From contig CAWARK010000006.1 in NCBI GenBank assembly GCA_963784415.1, positions 1 to 64,000 on the forward strand: a stretch of DNA of 64,000 bases, in the 5' to 3' direction. The translations under genes and the position numbers were made by a program. The first letter of the stretch is position 1. The number at the start of each line of letters is the position of its first letter. Under the pieces are notes generated by a model. It was not told the DNA's origin and ran no database searches. It saw only the letters and a program-made list of their open reading frames with translations. This DNA comes from UBA7672 sp963784415 (lineage in GTDB: Bacteria; Pseudomonadota; Alphaproteobacteria; Caulobacterales; Hyphomonadaceae). Below are positions 17,694 through 27,589 of this stretch, piece after piece.

Positions 17694-18817
17694 GGCTGCT
17701 TCACCTCTGACTTGAGTGTGATTTCGATGCGGAACCGCTCAGCGCCCGTGCGCGCATCGGTAACGATCGGTGAAGTAAACCGTGCGGATTGCACCAGTTC
17801 CGATGACTCCATCGCCTCAACCAGCGAGGCGCTGTTGGCGGACAGGCCGGTGATCGTCGCGGTCGGCGCTTCGTAGCTGAATTCCTCTAGCCAGGAGCCA
17901 TCCGGCAGAAGGGCGGCGACCTGGTTGTAGACTTTCAGGAAGCTGGCCGGGTCCTGCTGGGTCGCAGCGAGACGCTGGATCCCCGCGATTCCATTCTCGA
18001 TCCGCGTCTTGGCGTCGATCGCTTCCGAGGCATTGCCTTCGGCCGCCGCAATGATCGCGTCGGCCGAGGAAATCCGGCGCTGCTGGAGATCGCGCCACGA
18101 TACGGCAGCGAACAGGCCGGCCAGGGCAACGGCCGCCAGCAAGAGGTTGTTAACCGAGAGCCAGCTCGCACGCGCCGGGGCCGCGTCATCCGCAGGCAGA
18201 AGGTTAAAGCCGGCGCGGCCCTCGGGGGCGGCGATATCCATGCCGTCGAGGTCGATGCCGTAGACATCGCGCATGCGCTGGATGATGGCGTTAACCGTCG
18301 GCCGCGGGGCAAGCGCCTGAGCGACAACGATTTCGCGCGTGGCGTCGTCTTCGCCGGTAATGATTGAACTCGCATACACTTCCTCGACCGCAAACGGCGT
18401 TTCCGAAGCGATCTGCAGGTTCATGATGTCCTGGATATGAGCGCGCGAGGCGCTCGGCAGGCGACGTTCCCGGCGCAGCGCGCCATCTTCGGGAAGCAGG
18501 TAGATGACGCCGCCCTTGGGAACGAAGGCCGCCGCCTTGCGCGGATCGGCCGGCAGGACCTTGCCCGCGGCGCCCGGCTTGCGCTTGAGGACAGCCTGCC
18601 CGTCCAGTTCCTGAACAGTGGCGCCCATGGTCTGAGAGTCGAATGCCTGACGCATGCCCTTGGGCGCGAGCGCGGTCAGTTCCTCGCGCCACCATGCGAA
18701 GAATCCCGAAACACCACTGGAATGACCCATGCCATAAGGCGAGCCATTGTCATTGGCGCTCACAGGATCACGATCACCGTCGGCGGTAACCGGCACGCGA
18801 AATCTCCCGTCCAACAT
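17690..18817 (-). CDS. gspL: T2SS inner-membrane protein GspL (PilM/PilN-like)
   Basis: 375 residues. The N-terminal actin-like cytoplasmic region (VIYLLPEDGALRRERRLPSA, then ETPFAVEEV) recruits the GspE ATPase in this family. One transmembrane helix (NNLLLAAVALAGLFAAVSW) and a periplasmic PilN-like domain (FLKVYNQVAALLPDGSWLEE) follow. A later ATG at 18730 (MGHSSGVSGFF) is an alternative start that would remove a low-complexity leader. First gene of the leftward T2SS unit, divergent from gspE, with promoters for both in 18818-18956. Confidence 0.85.
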   Translation of the reverse strand: MLDGRFRVPVTADGDRDPVSANDNGSPYGMGHSSGVSGFFAWWREELTALAPKGMRQAFDSQTMGATVQELDGQAVLKRKPGAAGKVLPADPRKAAAFVPKGGVIYLLPEDGALRRERRLPSASRAHIQDIMNLQIASETPFAVEEVYASSIITGEDDATREIVVAQALAPRPTVNAIIQRMRDVYGIDLDGMDIAAPEGRAGFNLLPADDAAPARASWLSVNNLLLAAVALAGLFAAVSWRDLQQRRISSADAIIAAAEGNASEAIDAKTRIENGIAGIQRLAATQQDPASFLKVYNQVAALLPDGSWLEEFSYEAPTATITGLSANSASLVEAMESSELVQSARFTSPIVTDARTGAERFRIEITLKSEVKQP

Positions 18818-18956
18818 TCCCGGGGCGAGACGCCCACAGTTCGCTCAGCGCAAGAACTGTTCCACGCGCTCTCGGAGTGCTTGAATGGCCTCAATCTTGC
18901 TGGCTCAACCCGGGACGATGCGCTGATAATGCTTCGGCCCCGGGGGCGCGGCCACT

Positions 18957-20703
18957 ATGGTTAACAGCGATCGGGCAGAAATACTGTTGCGTGCTCGCGC
19001 AGACACAGAGGACCTTTTGCCGTCACACCGCGATGAACAGGTTGCCGATGCGATCACATGGCTGGTCGCCAACGGGCTGCTGTCTGCTGAGAAGCACGCG
19101 CGCGCGACCGCAATGGCGCAGCATTCGCGCCGAGCGCATAGACCTCCTGCTCCTGAAGCTCGGCCTTGTTCATGAAGAACACCTGGCGCAGGCGTTTGCC
19201 ACGGCGTGCGAGCTTCCCCTTGTCCGACGCGCGGACTTCCCCTCCGAGGCGCAGTTTGGCGCGATCCTTCAGACGGATTACCTCCGTGCACAGCGTATCG
19301 CGCCGATCGCACAGCAGGACGGGACGATCTGCCTTGTGATGGCTGATCCGTTCAACACCGAAACAATCAACGCAGTCGCCTTCAAGACGGGCATGCGCGT
19401 TCTGCCGGCCGTTGGCGTCGGCAGCGAAATCGACGGCTGGCTGACGGCCAACGCCGTCGCTCGACCCGAGGCGTCAGGAAGTTCGGCCGAAATGGCCGAC
19501 GCCGATCATTCGGACCTGCAGCGCCTGCGCGACCTCGCCGGTGGCGCGCCCGTCATCCGCTGGGTCGACCAGCTGTTCGAGAGCGCCATTGCGGCTGGTT
19601 CGTCCGACATTCACCTCGAGCCCTCGTCGCGCGGCCTGCGCGCCCGCCTGCGTGTCGATGGTCATCTGCGTGAAATTCCGCCGCCGGACCCCTCCCTGTC
19701 GGAAGCGACCATCTCGCGCATCAAGATCCTCGCGAAGCTCGACATTGCCGAACGCCGCCTGCCGCAGGACGGCCGGACGCGGATCACCATCCAGGGCCGC
19801 GAGATCGATCTGCGCATCGCGACTTCGCCGACGCTGCACGGCGAGGGCGCTGTCCTGCGCTTGCTCGACAAATCTTCCGCCAACCTGTCGCTGGACAGTC
19901 TCGGCCTGTCGCCGGACACGGTCGAGAAACTGCGCCGGTCCATTCGCAAGCCCAACGGCGTGACGCTGGTGACCGGCCCGACCGGCTCGGGCAAGACGAC
20001 GACGCTCTATTCCGCGCTGCGCGACATCCTGACGCCCGAACTGAAGTTCGTCTCGGTCGAAGACCCGGTCGAATACCAGATCGACGGCGTCTCGCAGATC
20101 CAGGTGAAGCCCTCGATCGAACTGACCTTCGCCAAGGCCCTGCGCTCCATCCTGCGCCAGGATCCGGACGTGCTGATGATCGGCGAGATCCGCGACAAGG
20201 AAACCGCCACCATCGCCATCGAAGCGGCGCTGACCGGGCACCAGGTGCTGTCGACGCTGCACACCAACAACGCGCCGGCCACCATCACGCGCCTGATGGA
20301 AATGGGCGTGCCGGAGTATCTGATCGCCTCGACGCTTGCTTCGGTGTCGGCGCAGCGCCTCGTCCGCAACCTCTGCCCGAACTGCTCTGAGCCCTATCAG
20401 CCGTCAGATGCGCTGCTTGCGCGCCTGCCCGGCGCCGCCAGCCTTGCGGGTGCAAAATTCCGTCGCCCGAAAGGGTGCTCAGCTTGCCGTGGCACTGGCT
20501 ATCGCGGTCGCGCCAGCATCGCAGAGATCATGATGATCACCGACGATATGCGCGAGCTGATTCTGCGCCGCGCGCCCGAGAAGGACATCCGGAACCTTGC
20601 CATGGCCGAAGGCATGGTGCCGCTGCTGGCTGACGGGCTGCGCCGCGCCGCCGCGGGTCTGACATCGGTTGAAGATGTCATTCGTGTTGCGGGGCTTGAG
20701 TGA
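18957..20703 (+). CDS. gspE: T2SS ATPase GspE, one frameshift near the N-terminus
   Basis: About 580 residues. Start chosen at ATG 18957 (MVNSDRAEILLRARADTEDL), because this frame gives the usual N1 region. It must change frame at about 19127-19131 (one extra base) to continue as ERIDLLLLKLGLVHEEHLAQ. Seen further on: Walker A GPTGSGKTTTLYS near residue 340, Walker B LMIGEIRDKETA, HTNNAPATITRL, and a zinc tetra-Cys site (LCPNCSEPY, then CSACRGTGYRGR). Cytoplasmic hexameric ATPase driving pseudopilus assembly. Also resembles PilB, but the gsp context decides. The stop overlaps the gspF start by one base. Confidence 0.93.
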
Positions 20704-21896
20704 TGCCCGACTTCAATTTCAAGGCGTACGCAAAGGATGGCTCGCTGGTCGCTGACCGGCTGACCGCCACAACGCGCGCCGATGCGGTGCGCCAGATCAC
20801 GACACGGGGCCTCGCGCCGTTCGAGGTGAAGGAAGGTTCGATCCGCAGGACGCCGACACGCTCGCGCATGCCGATGCGCACGCTCGCTGCATTCTGCCGC
20901 CAGATGGCGACGATGACGGAAAGCGACCTGCCGATCGACGACGCGCTTACGCTGCTCTCCCGCGATTCCGATGCGAAGGCGGCGGCGCTTGCTGCGGGCC
21001 TGCGCAAATCGCTGCTGGAAGGCGCATCCCTCAGCCAGGCGCTGGCGGCCTATCCCGAACGCGTACCCGACATGATGGTGGGCCTGGTGTCCGCCGGTGA
21101 AGCGGGCGGCGCGCTCGCGCCGGTGTTCCACCGCCTCGCCGACAGTTTCGAGATGCAGATCCGCACGACCGATGCGCTGCGCTCCGCCCTGATCTATCCG
21201 GCCGTGCTGATGGTCAGCGCGCTGGCGTCGCTGATCCTCGTGCTGACCGTCGTTGCGCCTGCGCTGAAGCCTGTGTTTGCCGGCCACGCGGATCGCATGC
21301 CGCTCAGCGCCAAGCTGCTGATCGGCGCGTCCGAGTTGCTGCGCAATTACTGGTGGGTTGGCGTGCTAGGCATTCTGGTTGCTGTGCTGATGATCATGTC
21401 TGCGCTGCGATCCCCGCCGGGGCGGGCCGCGATGGCGCGCTTCACATTGCGTGCGCCTCTGTTCGGCAAGGTCGTGACAACGACCGAGGCTTCGCGCTTC
21501 ATGCACTCGATGGCCGCACTGCTGGACAATGGCGTCAGCATGGTCGGCGCACTCGACATCACGCGACGCGCGACGAGCAATCCTGTTGTGGCCGAAGAGA
21601 TCGAACGCATTGGTTCGCGCGTAAGATTGGGTGAACGGCTCGGCGACACGCTGGCGCGATCGAAGATATTCCCGCCGCTGGCCGGACAGCTTGCAGCCGT
21701 GGGTGAGCGCTCGGGCAGTCTCGCAAAGATGCTCCGCCATGGTGGCCGCGTCATGGAAGAGGCGGCCCAGCGTGAGGTGAAGAACCTCATGGTGGTGGCG
21801 ACGCCCGCGCTGACGATCCTGCTGGGGGTGATGGTGGGGGGTGTCGTGCTGTCGCTGTTGAGCGCCATCATGAGCGTCAACGACCTGGCTTTCTGA
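20703..21896 (+). CDS. gspF: T2SS inner-membrane platform protein GspF
   Basis: 397 residues from ATG 20703, sharing one base with the gspE stop (TGATG). Two repeats of the T2SSF domain, each a cytoplasmic helical bundle. Transmembrane helices appear around ALIYPAVLMVSALASLILVL, YWWVGVLGILVAVLMIM and the C-terminal PALTILLGVMVGGVVLSLL. Motifs include FCRQMATM, VGLVSAGEAGGAL and LAAVGERSGSLAKML, all characteristic. Couples ATP hydrolysis by GspE to pseudopilin extraction. Confidence 0.93.
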   Translation: MPDFNFKAYAKDGSLVADRLTATTRADAVRQITTRGLAPFEVKEGSIRRTPTRSRMPMRTLAAFCRQMATMTESDLPIDDALTLLSRDSDAKAAALAAGLRKSLLEGASLSQALAAYPERVPDMMVGLVSAGEAGGALAPVFHRLADSFEMQIRTTDALRSALIYPAVLMVSALASLILVLTVVAPALKPVFAGHADRMPLSAKLLIGASELLRNYWWVGVLGILVAVLMIMSALRSPPGRAAMARFTLRAPLFGKVVTTTEASRFMHSMAALLDNGVSMVGALDITRRATSNPVVAEEIERIGSRVRLGERLGDTLARSKIFPPLAGQLAAVGERSGSLAKMLRHGGRVMEEAAQREVKNLMVVATPALTILLGVMVGGVVLSLLSAIMSVNDLAF

Positions 21897-21903
21897 GATC
21901 GTG

Positions 21904-22396
21904 ATGAAAGCGCCGCGGCAAGACATGACATCGGGAGGGCGGGACGCGGGGTTCTCGCTGCTTGAGATCATGATCGCGCTGGTGATCCTCGCGCTTGCCG
22001 TTGGCGTTGTCGGTGTGGGCTTTGCGCGCTCCAGCGCCGGCTTCCGGTTTGATAGCGCAACACAGGATCTCGCCCTCAGCCTGCGCGAAGCGAATGCCCG
22101 CGCCCTGCGTTCGGGCCGGGAGATCACGGTCGCGATCGATGTCGATGGCCGCCGCTATCAATTGCAACAGGATCAGCCGGTTGCGTTGCCTGAAGGCGCG
22201 GGCGTGCGCGTCGTTTCAGGCGGACAGGTGATGAATGCGTCACGACAGCCGGCGATCGTGTTTTATCCCAATGGCGGATCCAGCGGCGGCACGATCACCC
22301 TGACCGAGCAGGATCGCCAGGCAACGGTATCGGTCGACTGGCTGACCGGCGCAGTCGGCATCACGAGCGGAGGCGCCGATGGCCCTCGCCGCGTGA
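21904..22396 (+). CDS. gspH: T2SS minor pseudopilin GspH, end obscured by one inserted base
   Basis: About 163 residues. The leader MKAPRQDMTSGGRDAG precedes FSLLEIMIALVILALAV, a type III prepilin signal with Glu at +5. The body has the GspH-like ALSLREANARALRSGREITV. As sequenced, the frame runs on to 22461 into nonsense. Removing one C in the CCTCGCCGCG stretch (about 22387-22392) gives GGADGPRA followed by a TGA that overlaps the gspI start. That is the operon arrangement expected. Confidence 0.82.
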
Positions 22397-22784
22397 CAAG
22401 ACCGCCGGGTTCAGCATCATCGAAGTGCTGGTGGCTTTCGCGATCCTCAGCATGGTGGTGACGCTATGCCTGCAGGTCTACGCCAACAGCGCCAGGACCG
22501 AGGCCATGGCGCGATGGTCGGAAGAAGCTCATGTGGTGCTGCGTGACCGCCTCGCGGCGCTGGCGACACTCGAGTTGCAGCCGGGGCAACAGGCCGAAGG
22601 CGTTGCGGCGGGCGGATTGCACTGGACTGTCCTCGCGGGGCAGCCCGTCGGCGATGGCGTTGTCGGCAGCGGCCGGGGTATCGTCTGGTTCAGCGCGCAG
22701 GTCACCGACCCGACCGGACATGTTTACACAGCCTCCACATCCCGCTGGCTGGGCGAGACCTTTCCCGTGGCGGCGGCGCAATGA
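22379..22784 (+). CDS. gspI: T2SS minor pseudopilin GspI, start recovered across one inserted base
   Basis: About 134 residues. The open frame as sequenced begins only inside the helix. ATG 22379, with one base removed near 22387-22392, gives MALARDKTAGFSIIEVLVAF, a correct prepilin signal (cleavage after Gly, Glu at +5). The body contains RWSEEAHVVLRDRLAALAT and ends WLGETFPVAAAQ. Overlaps gspH upstream and gspJ downstream (ATGA at 22781). Part of the GspI-J-K tip complex. Confidence 0.82.
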
Positions 22785-23416
22785 CGGGGACAAGGAACAA
22801 GGACGCGGGTTTCTCGCTGCTCGAAACACTGCTGGGCCTGACGCTCACCGCGATCATCGGCATGCTGATGATGGGATCGATGCAGATGGGGACACGCGTC
22901 TGGGAGCGGCAGCGGTCGGCGACGCAGCCCGGGACCGAACAGTTGATGCTGGCTCAGGTCGGCGAATGGCTTGCGCAGGCGATGCAGGACAAGGTGCGGA
23001 ACTTCGACACGCCGGTCTACGCCCCGTTCCACGGCGACGAACATTCGCTGAGCTTCCTCTATGCCGCGCCGGGGCTTGGCGATGCACCGGGGGTCTACAC
23101 CATCAAGCTAGAACTGACCGAGTCCGAGAGCTGCACGACCGGGCGCGATCTTTATCTCGAAATCTCGCGCGACGTGATCAGCGACAATCGCGAGACGCCG
23201 GCGGATATGCCGTCCGAACGGCGCCGGCTGATCCCGTGTGTCGAAACGCCGTCCTTCATCTTCTGGGGCGATCACGCCAACGCCGGCCAGAAGGCGTGGT
23301 TCTCGAGCTGGATCGATGAACCGCAGCTGCCGGGTGTCGTGCGGTTGCGGTCGGTCAGCGCCGATGGCGTCGAGCGGGCGCTACTGACGCAGGATATCCT
23401 GCTGACGGCTCACTGA
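22781..23416 (+). CDS. gspJ: T2SS minor pseudopilin GspJ
   Basis: 211 residues. The leader MTGTRNKDAG precedes FSLLETLLGLTLTAIIGMLM, with Glu at +5. The globular domain includes SLSFLYAAPGLGDAPGVYTI and a Cys pair (ESCTTGRD, LIPCVETPS) that may form a disulfide. The start overlaps gspI (ATGA). Last gene of the rightward gspE-F-H-I-J unit, followed by a 148-bp gap before the GMC gene. Confidence 0.88.
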   Translation: MTGTRNKDAGFSLLETLLGLTLTAIIGMLMMGSMQMGTRVWERQRSATQPGTEQLMLAQVGEWLAQAMQDKVRNFDTPVYAPFHGDEHSLSFLYAAPGLGDAPGVYTIKLELTESESCTTGRDLYLEISRDVISDNRETPADMPSERRRLIPCVETPSFIFWGDHANAGQKAWFSSWIDEPQLPGVVRLRSVSADGVERALLTQDILLTAH

Positions 23417-23564
23417 ACGCTCACAAATGCGCTTGCCGTCGCGGCATGATTTTTCGCAACTGCGAAGATGACCCCATCGCTTGCGGCCTATCCGGTTTGG
23501 CATAAGGGTAGCTCACGCCTTCGTATTTCGCGCGCGGGCTTGCAAATCGATTCCAGAGGCTTTC

Positions 23565-25298
23565 ATGGCACCGCTTGACCAGGCAACACGCGAAGCGCGC
23601 ACGTTCGATGCGATCGTCGTCGGCAGCGGACTTACAGGCGGCTGGGCGGCGAAGGATCTGTGCGAGAAGGGCCTGAAAACGCTGGTGCTGGAGCGCGGGC
23701 GGAAGGTAGAGCACGGCAAGGACTACACGACCTTCGCGAAAGACCCGTGGGACTTCCGCTATCCGAGCGGCCGCACGCCGATGGATGAAGTCGAGAAGCA
23801 CTACTTCAAGCAGCAGCGCACGGGCTACACGGTCAACGACCAGTGGAACCACTGGTTCGTGAAGGATGACGAGCATCCCTACACCGAAGTGAACCGCTTC
23901 GACTGGATTCGCGGCTATCATGTAGGCGGCCGCTCGATCACCTGGGGCCGCCAGAGCTATCGCCACAGCGACCTCGATTTCGAAGCCAACGCCAAGGAAG
24001 GCGTCGGCGTCGACTGGCCGATCCGCTATGCCGACGTGGCGCCTTGGTACGACAAGGTCGAACGCTGGATGGGCGTCAGCGGCTCCATGGAGGGACTGCC
24101 ACATCTGCCGGACGGCATCTTCCAGCCGCCGATGGATTTCAACGCCGTCGAAAAGACGCTCAAGGCAAAGGTCGAAGCGGGCTACCCCGAGCGCCGCATC
24201 ACCATCGGTCGCACAGCGCACCTGACCAAACCGACCAAGGAGCAGATGGATCTCGGCCGCGGCACCTGCCAGAGCCGCAACCTTTGCATGCGCGGCTGCT
24301 CCTTCGGGGCGTATTTCTCGTCTAACGGCGCGACGCTGATCGCCGCCGATCACACGGGCAATCTGACGCTGCAGCCGGACTCGATCGTCACCGAGATAAT
24401 CTTCGACGCGAAGCTGAACAAGGCGACGGGCGTGCGCGTACAGGACGCCCATACCAAGACCACAACCGAATACTACGCCAAGGTCATCTTCCTCTGCGCT
24501 TCGACGCTGAACTCGACATGGCTGATGCTGAACTCGAAGAGCGACCGCTTCCCGAACGGGTTCGGCAACGACAGCGACGAGCTTGGCCGCAACGTGATGG
24601 ACCACCATCTCGGCGTCGGCGCGCAGGCTAGCGTCGAGGGCTATGAGGATCGCTATTACTCGGGACGCCGGCCGAACGGCATCTACATCCCGCGCTTCCG
24701 GAACATCGCGGACAGCAGATCCAAGCGCAACGACTTCACGCGCGGCTATGGCTATCAGGGCGGCGCGAGCCGTACGGGCTGGCAGCGGCTGGTCGCGGAG
24801 ATGGGGTTCGGCAAGGAATTGAAGGACGACATTTCCGAGCCCGGCCCCTGGACGATCGGCATCGGCGGCTTTGGCGAAATGCTGCCCTACCGCGACAACC
24901 GCGTGACCATGAACCCCGATGTGAAAGACATCGACGGCCTGCCGACGCTGAAGTTCGACGTGACCATCCGTCAGAACGAACTCAACATGCGGAAAGACAT
25001 GCAGGCGTCCGCCGAGGAGATGCTGAGCGCAGCCGGGTTCAAGAATGTGCAGGGCTTTGACCGGCCCTATGGTCCTGGCCTCGGCATTCACGAAATGGGC
25101 ACGGCGCGCATGGGCCGCGATCCCAAGACATCGGTGCTCAACGGCTGGGGTCAGGTGCACGCCGCCACCAACGTCTACGTGACAGATGGTTCATTCATGA
25201 CTTCTGCCGCGTGCGTAAACCCCTCGCTCACCTATCTCGCGATCACCGCACGGGCGGCTGATCACGCCGCCAACGCGCTGAAGCGCGGCGAACTCTAG
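23565..25298 (+). CDS. GMC-family FAD oxidoreductase (probable sugar/glycoside dehydrogenase subunit)
   Basis: 577 residues. Start at ATG 23565 with CAGAGG upstream; the longer frame from 23481 is not supported. The FAD-binding Rossmann motif is VVGSGLTGGWAAKDL. A flavin-domain segment follows (HVGGRSITWGRQSYR), with a Cys-rich CQSRNLCMRGCSFGAYF, HEMGTARMGRDP and the C-terminal ACVNPSLTYLAITARAADH, where the GMC active-site His/Asn pair is expected. No signal peptide. The next gene is a Tat-signal-bearing subunit 3, a pairing known for gluconate, glucoside-3- and FAD-glucose dehydrogenases. Likely oxidises a sugar or glycoside in the periplasm; substrate inferred from the locus only. Confidence 0.85.
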   Translation: MAPLDQATREARTFDAIVVGSGLTGGWAAKDLCEKGLKTLVLERGRKVEHGKDYTTFAKDPWDFRYPSGRTPMDEVEKHYFKQQRTGYTVNDQWNHWFVKDDEHPYTEVNRFDWIRGYHVGGRSITWGRQSYRHSDLDFEANAKEGVGVDWPIRYADVAPWYDKVERWMGVSGSMEGLPHLPDGIFQPPMDFNAVEKTLKAKVEAGYPERRITIGRTAHLTKPTKEQMDLGRGTCQSRNLCMRGCSFGAYFSSNGATLIAADHTGNLTLQPDSIVTEIIFDAKLNKATGVRVQDAHTKTTTEYYAKVIFLCASTLNSTWLMLNSKSDRFPNGFGNDSDELGRNVMDHHLGVGAQASVEGYEDRYYSGRRPNGIYIPRFRNIADSRSKRNDFTRGYGYQGGASRTGWQRLVAEMGFGKELKDDISEPGPWTIGIGGFGEMLPYRDNRVTMNPDVKDIDGLPTLKFDVTIRQNELNMRKDMQASAEEMLSAAGFKNVQGFDRPYGPGLGIHEMGTARMGRDPKTSVLNGWGQVHAATNVYVTDGSFMTSAACVNPSLTYLAITARAADHAANALKRGEL

Positions 25299-25312
25299 GA
25301 CGGAGACCGAAC

Positions 25313-25891
25313 ATGATGGACCGTCGCGAACTTCTGAGCCGCGCCTCGATGATGCTGGGTGGCTTCATCAGCGCCAGCGCCGCAGCCGGCATTCTCGGTG
25401 GGTGCGTGGCAACGCCCGAACCCGTCGACCTAGCCAAGACTGGCTTCCTCACGCCGGCGGAAATGGCCACGGTCACTGCTATGGCCGACCAGATCCTGCC
25501 GAAGACCGACACGCCGGGCGCACTCGACGTTGGCGTTCCGGCCTTCATCGATCGAATGCTGGCTGGCTATTACACCGACAAGGAGCGTGGGATTATTCGC
25601 GCGGGCCTTACGCAGGTGTCGACCGATGCGGCGGAATTCCGAGGCAAGCCGTTTGCGGCGCTGACACCGGATGAGCAGGTCTCGCTGATGAAGACGTATG
25701 ACCAGCGGGCTTATACGGTTGCCGACCCGGCGGCGCCGCCGCACTTTTTCAGGATGATCAAGGAACTGACGCTGCTCGGCTTCTGCACCTCGAAAGTCGG
25801 AGCCACCACACTGATGCGCTACGAACAGACGCCGGGACCATTCAAGGGTGATGTGCCCGTGTCAACGATCGGCAAGGTCTGGGCGACCTGA
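25313..25891 (+). CDS. Gluconate 2-dehydrogenase subunit 3-family lipoprotein (GMC partner)
   Basis: 192 residues. The N-terminus MMDRRELLSRASMMLGG has a twin-arginine signal followed by a lipobox ending ILGGC, so the protein is probably Tat-exported and lipid-anchored. The fold contains FLTPAEMATVTAMADQILP, GVPAFIDRML and FRMIKELTLLGFCTS, typical of the family. GGAG lies before the start. It is 14 bases after the GMC gene and in such systems carries the catalytic subunit across the membrane as a hitchhiker. Confidence 0.85.
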   Translation: MMDRRELLSRASMMLGGFISASAAAGILGGCVATPEPVDLAKTGFLTPAEMATVTAMADQILPKTDTPGALDVGVPAFIDRMLAGYYTDKERGIIRAGLTQVSTDAAEFRGKPFAALTPDEQVSLMKTYDQRAYTVADPAAPPHFFRMIKELTLLGFCTSKVGATTLMRYEQTPGPFKGDVPVSTIGKVWAT

Positions 25892-25951
25892 GACCCACGA
25901 TAGAACCGTCAGTCGCTCTGGTCTCAACATGTGATGAGGGAAACGTCTGGC

Positions 25952-27583
25952 ATGACCACGCATGATCGCACGCCCGCGCCGCAGACCTGCGACATGGTCA
26001 TCGTGGGGGCGGGCTTTGCAGGGCTCTACATGCTGCACAAGGCGCGCGGCATGGGGCTGAGCGCTGTCGTGTTCGAAGCAGCCGACGGCGTGGGCGGCAC
26101 GTGGTACTGGAACCGCTATCCCGGCGCGCGCGTGGACGTGGAGAGCCACGAATACTCGTATTCATTTTCGCCAGAACTGGAGAGCGACTGGCAGTGGAGC
26201 GAGCGCTACGCTGCACAGCCGGAGCTGCTGCGCTATCTGAACCATGTAGCGGATCGGTTCGACTTGCGGCGCGATGTGCGGTTTGAAACGCGCGTGACGA
26301 ATGCGGCTTATGACGAGCCGACGCATCGCTGGACTGTGAAGACGGATCGAGGCGACAAGGTTTCGGCGCGGTTCTGCGTGATGGCGACGGGGTGCCTTTC
26401 GGTTCCGAAGACGATCGATATTCCGGGAGCCGAGACGTTCAAGGGCGAGGTCTACACCACGGGCGACTGGCCGCGTCAGCATCCGGACCTTGCCGGCAAG
26501 CGCGTGGGGATCATCGGGACGGGATCGTCCTCCGTCCAGACGATTACGGAGATTGCGTCGCAGGTAGGCAGCCTCACCGTCTTTCAGCGCACGCCGAATT
26601 TTTCCATTCCGGCGCACAACGGCCCGGCGCGCGCTGACGTGAAGCGCGACTGGCTGGCCAATCGCGAGGCTAACCGCAAGGCCGAGCGCGAGCATCCGAT
26701 CGGGATCAGCGCCGCCATCGTGACCGACAAGATGACGCTGGAGACCCCGGAAGACGAACGGCGGCGCATGTATGAAGAGCGCTGGGCCAAGGGCGGCTTT
26801 GCCATCGGCGGCGTGTTCATGGACATGCTGGTGACGAAAGAAGCGAACAACACGTTTGTGGAGTTCGTCGCTGAAAAGATACGCGGCGTAGTGAAGGATC
26901 CAGCGACGGCGGAACTGCTGACGCCGCGCACTTATCCGGCAGGATCGAAGCGCATCTGCGTCGACACCGGTTATTTCGAGGTATTCAACCGAAGCAATGT
27001 GAAGCTGGTCGATATCGCGAAAGCGCCGGTGACGGTGACGCCGAAAGGCGTGAAGACAGGCGGCGTGGAACACGAACTCGACGTGCTGATCTTCGGGCTT
27101 GGGTTCGACGCGATGACGGGTGCGCTGGGCAAGATCGACATACGCGGACGTGGCGGCGAAGCGCTGAAGGACAAGTGGGAAGGCGGGCCGCGGACTTATC
27201 TTGGCCTGATGGTGGCGGGCTTCCCGAACATGTTCATGGTGACAGGACCGGGCAGTCCCTCCGTGCTGTCGAACATGGTTGTTTCCATCGAGCAGCACAT
27301 CGACTGGATCAGCGCATGCATCGCCGCCATGGGCGAGCGGCAGCAGGACGCCATCGAGGCAACGCAGGCGGCGGAAGATGCGTGGGTGGCGCACGTCAAC
27401 GAAGTCGCCGACATGACGCTCTATCCGCAGGCAAACTCCTGGTACATCGGCGCAAACGTGCCGGGGAAGCCGCGCGTGTTCATGCCATATGTGGCCGGCG
27501 TCGGGGTCTATCGCCAGAAGTGCGACGAGGTGGCTGCGAACGGGTATGAAGGATTTGAGATGTCGGGAGCTGGGCGGAGCTAG
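25952..27583 (+). CDS. Flavin monooxygenase, Baeyer-Villiger type I-like, with altered fingerprint
   Basis: 543 residues. ATG 25952 is preferred over 25931 because GAGGGA lies just upstream. FAD motif VIVGAGFAGLYMLHKAR, then FEAADGVGGTWYWNRYPGARVD, and an NADPH motif IIGTGSSSVQTI. The Baeyer-Villiger fingerprint FxGxxxHxxxWP is present as FKGEVYTTGDWP, with Thr in place of His. The whole pattern resembles cyclohexanone/ketone monooxygenases that insert oxygen next to a carbonyl using NADPH and O2. Lies between the GMC pair and a convergent DUF1080 gene (six bases between the ends). Whether it belongs to the sugar pathway is unclear. Confidence 0.82.
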   Translation: MTTHDRTPAPQTCDMVIVGAGFAGLYMLHKARGMGLSAVVFEAADGVGGTWYWNRYPGARVDVESHEYSYSFSPELESDWQWSERYAAQPELLRYLNHVADRFDLRRDVRFETRVTNAAYDEPTHRWTVKTDRGDKVSARFCVMATGCLSVPKTIDIPGAETFKGEVYTTGDWPRQHPDLAGKRVGIIGTGSSSVQTITEIASQVGSLTVFQRTPNFSIPAHNGPARADVKRDWLANREANRKAEREHPIGISAAIVTDKMTLETPEDERRRMYEERWAKGGFAIGGVFMDMLVTKEANNTFVEFVAEKIRGVVKDPATAELLTPRTYPAGSKRICVDTGYFEVFNRSNVKLVDIAKAPVTVTPKGVKTGGVEHELDVLIFGLGFDAMTGALGKIDIRGRGGEALKDKWEGGPRTYLGLMVAGFPNMFMVTGPGSPSVLSNMVVSIEQHIDWISACIAAMGERQQDAIEATQAAEDAWVAHVNEVADMTLYPQANSWYIGANVPGKPRVFMPYVAGVGVYRQKCDEVAANGYEGFEMSGAGRS

Positions 27584-27589
27584 TCCACC

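Noticed and set aside
23421..25160. 579-codon open frame on the minus strand
   Set aside because: Lies wholly opposite the GMC gene, with His/Arg/Ala-rich shadow composition and no recognisable motif.
26162..27394. 410-codon open frame on the minus strand
   Set aside because: Antisense shadow of the flavin monooxygenase.
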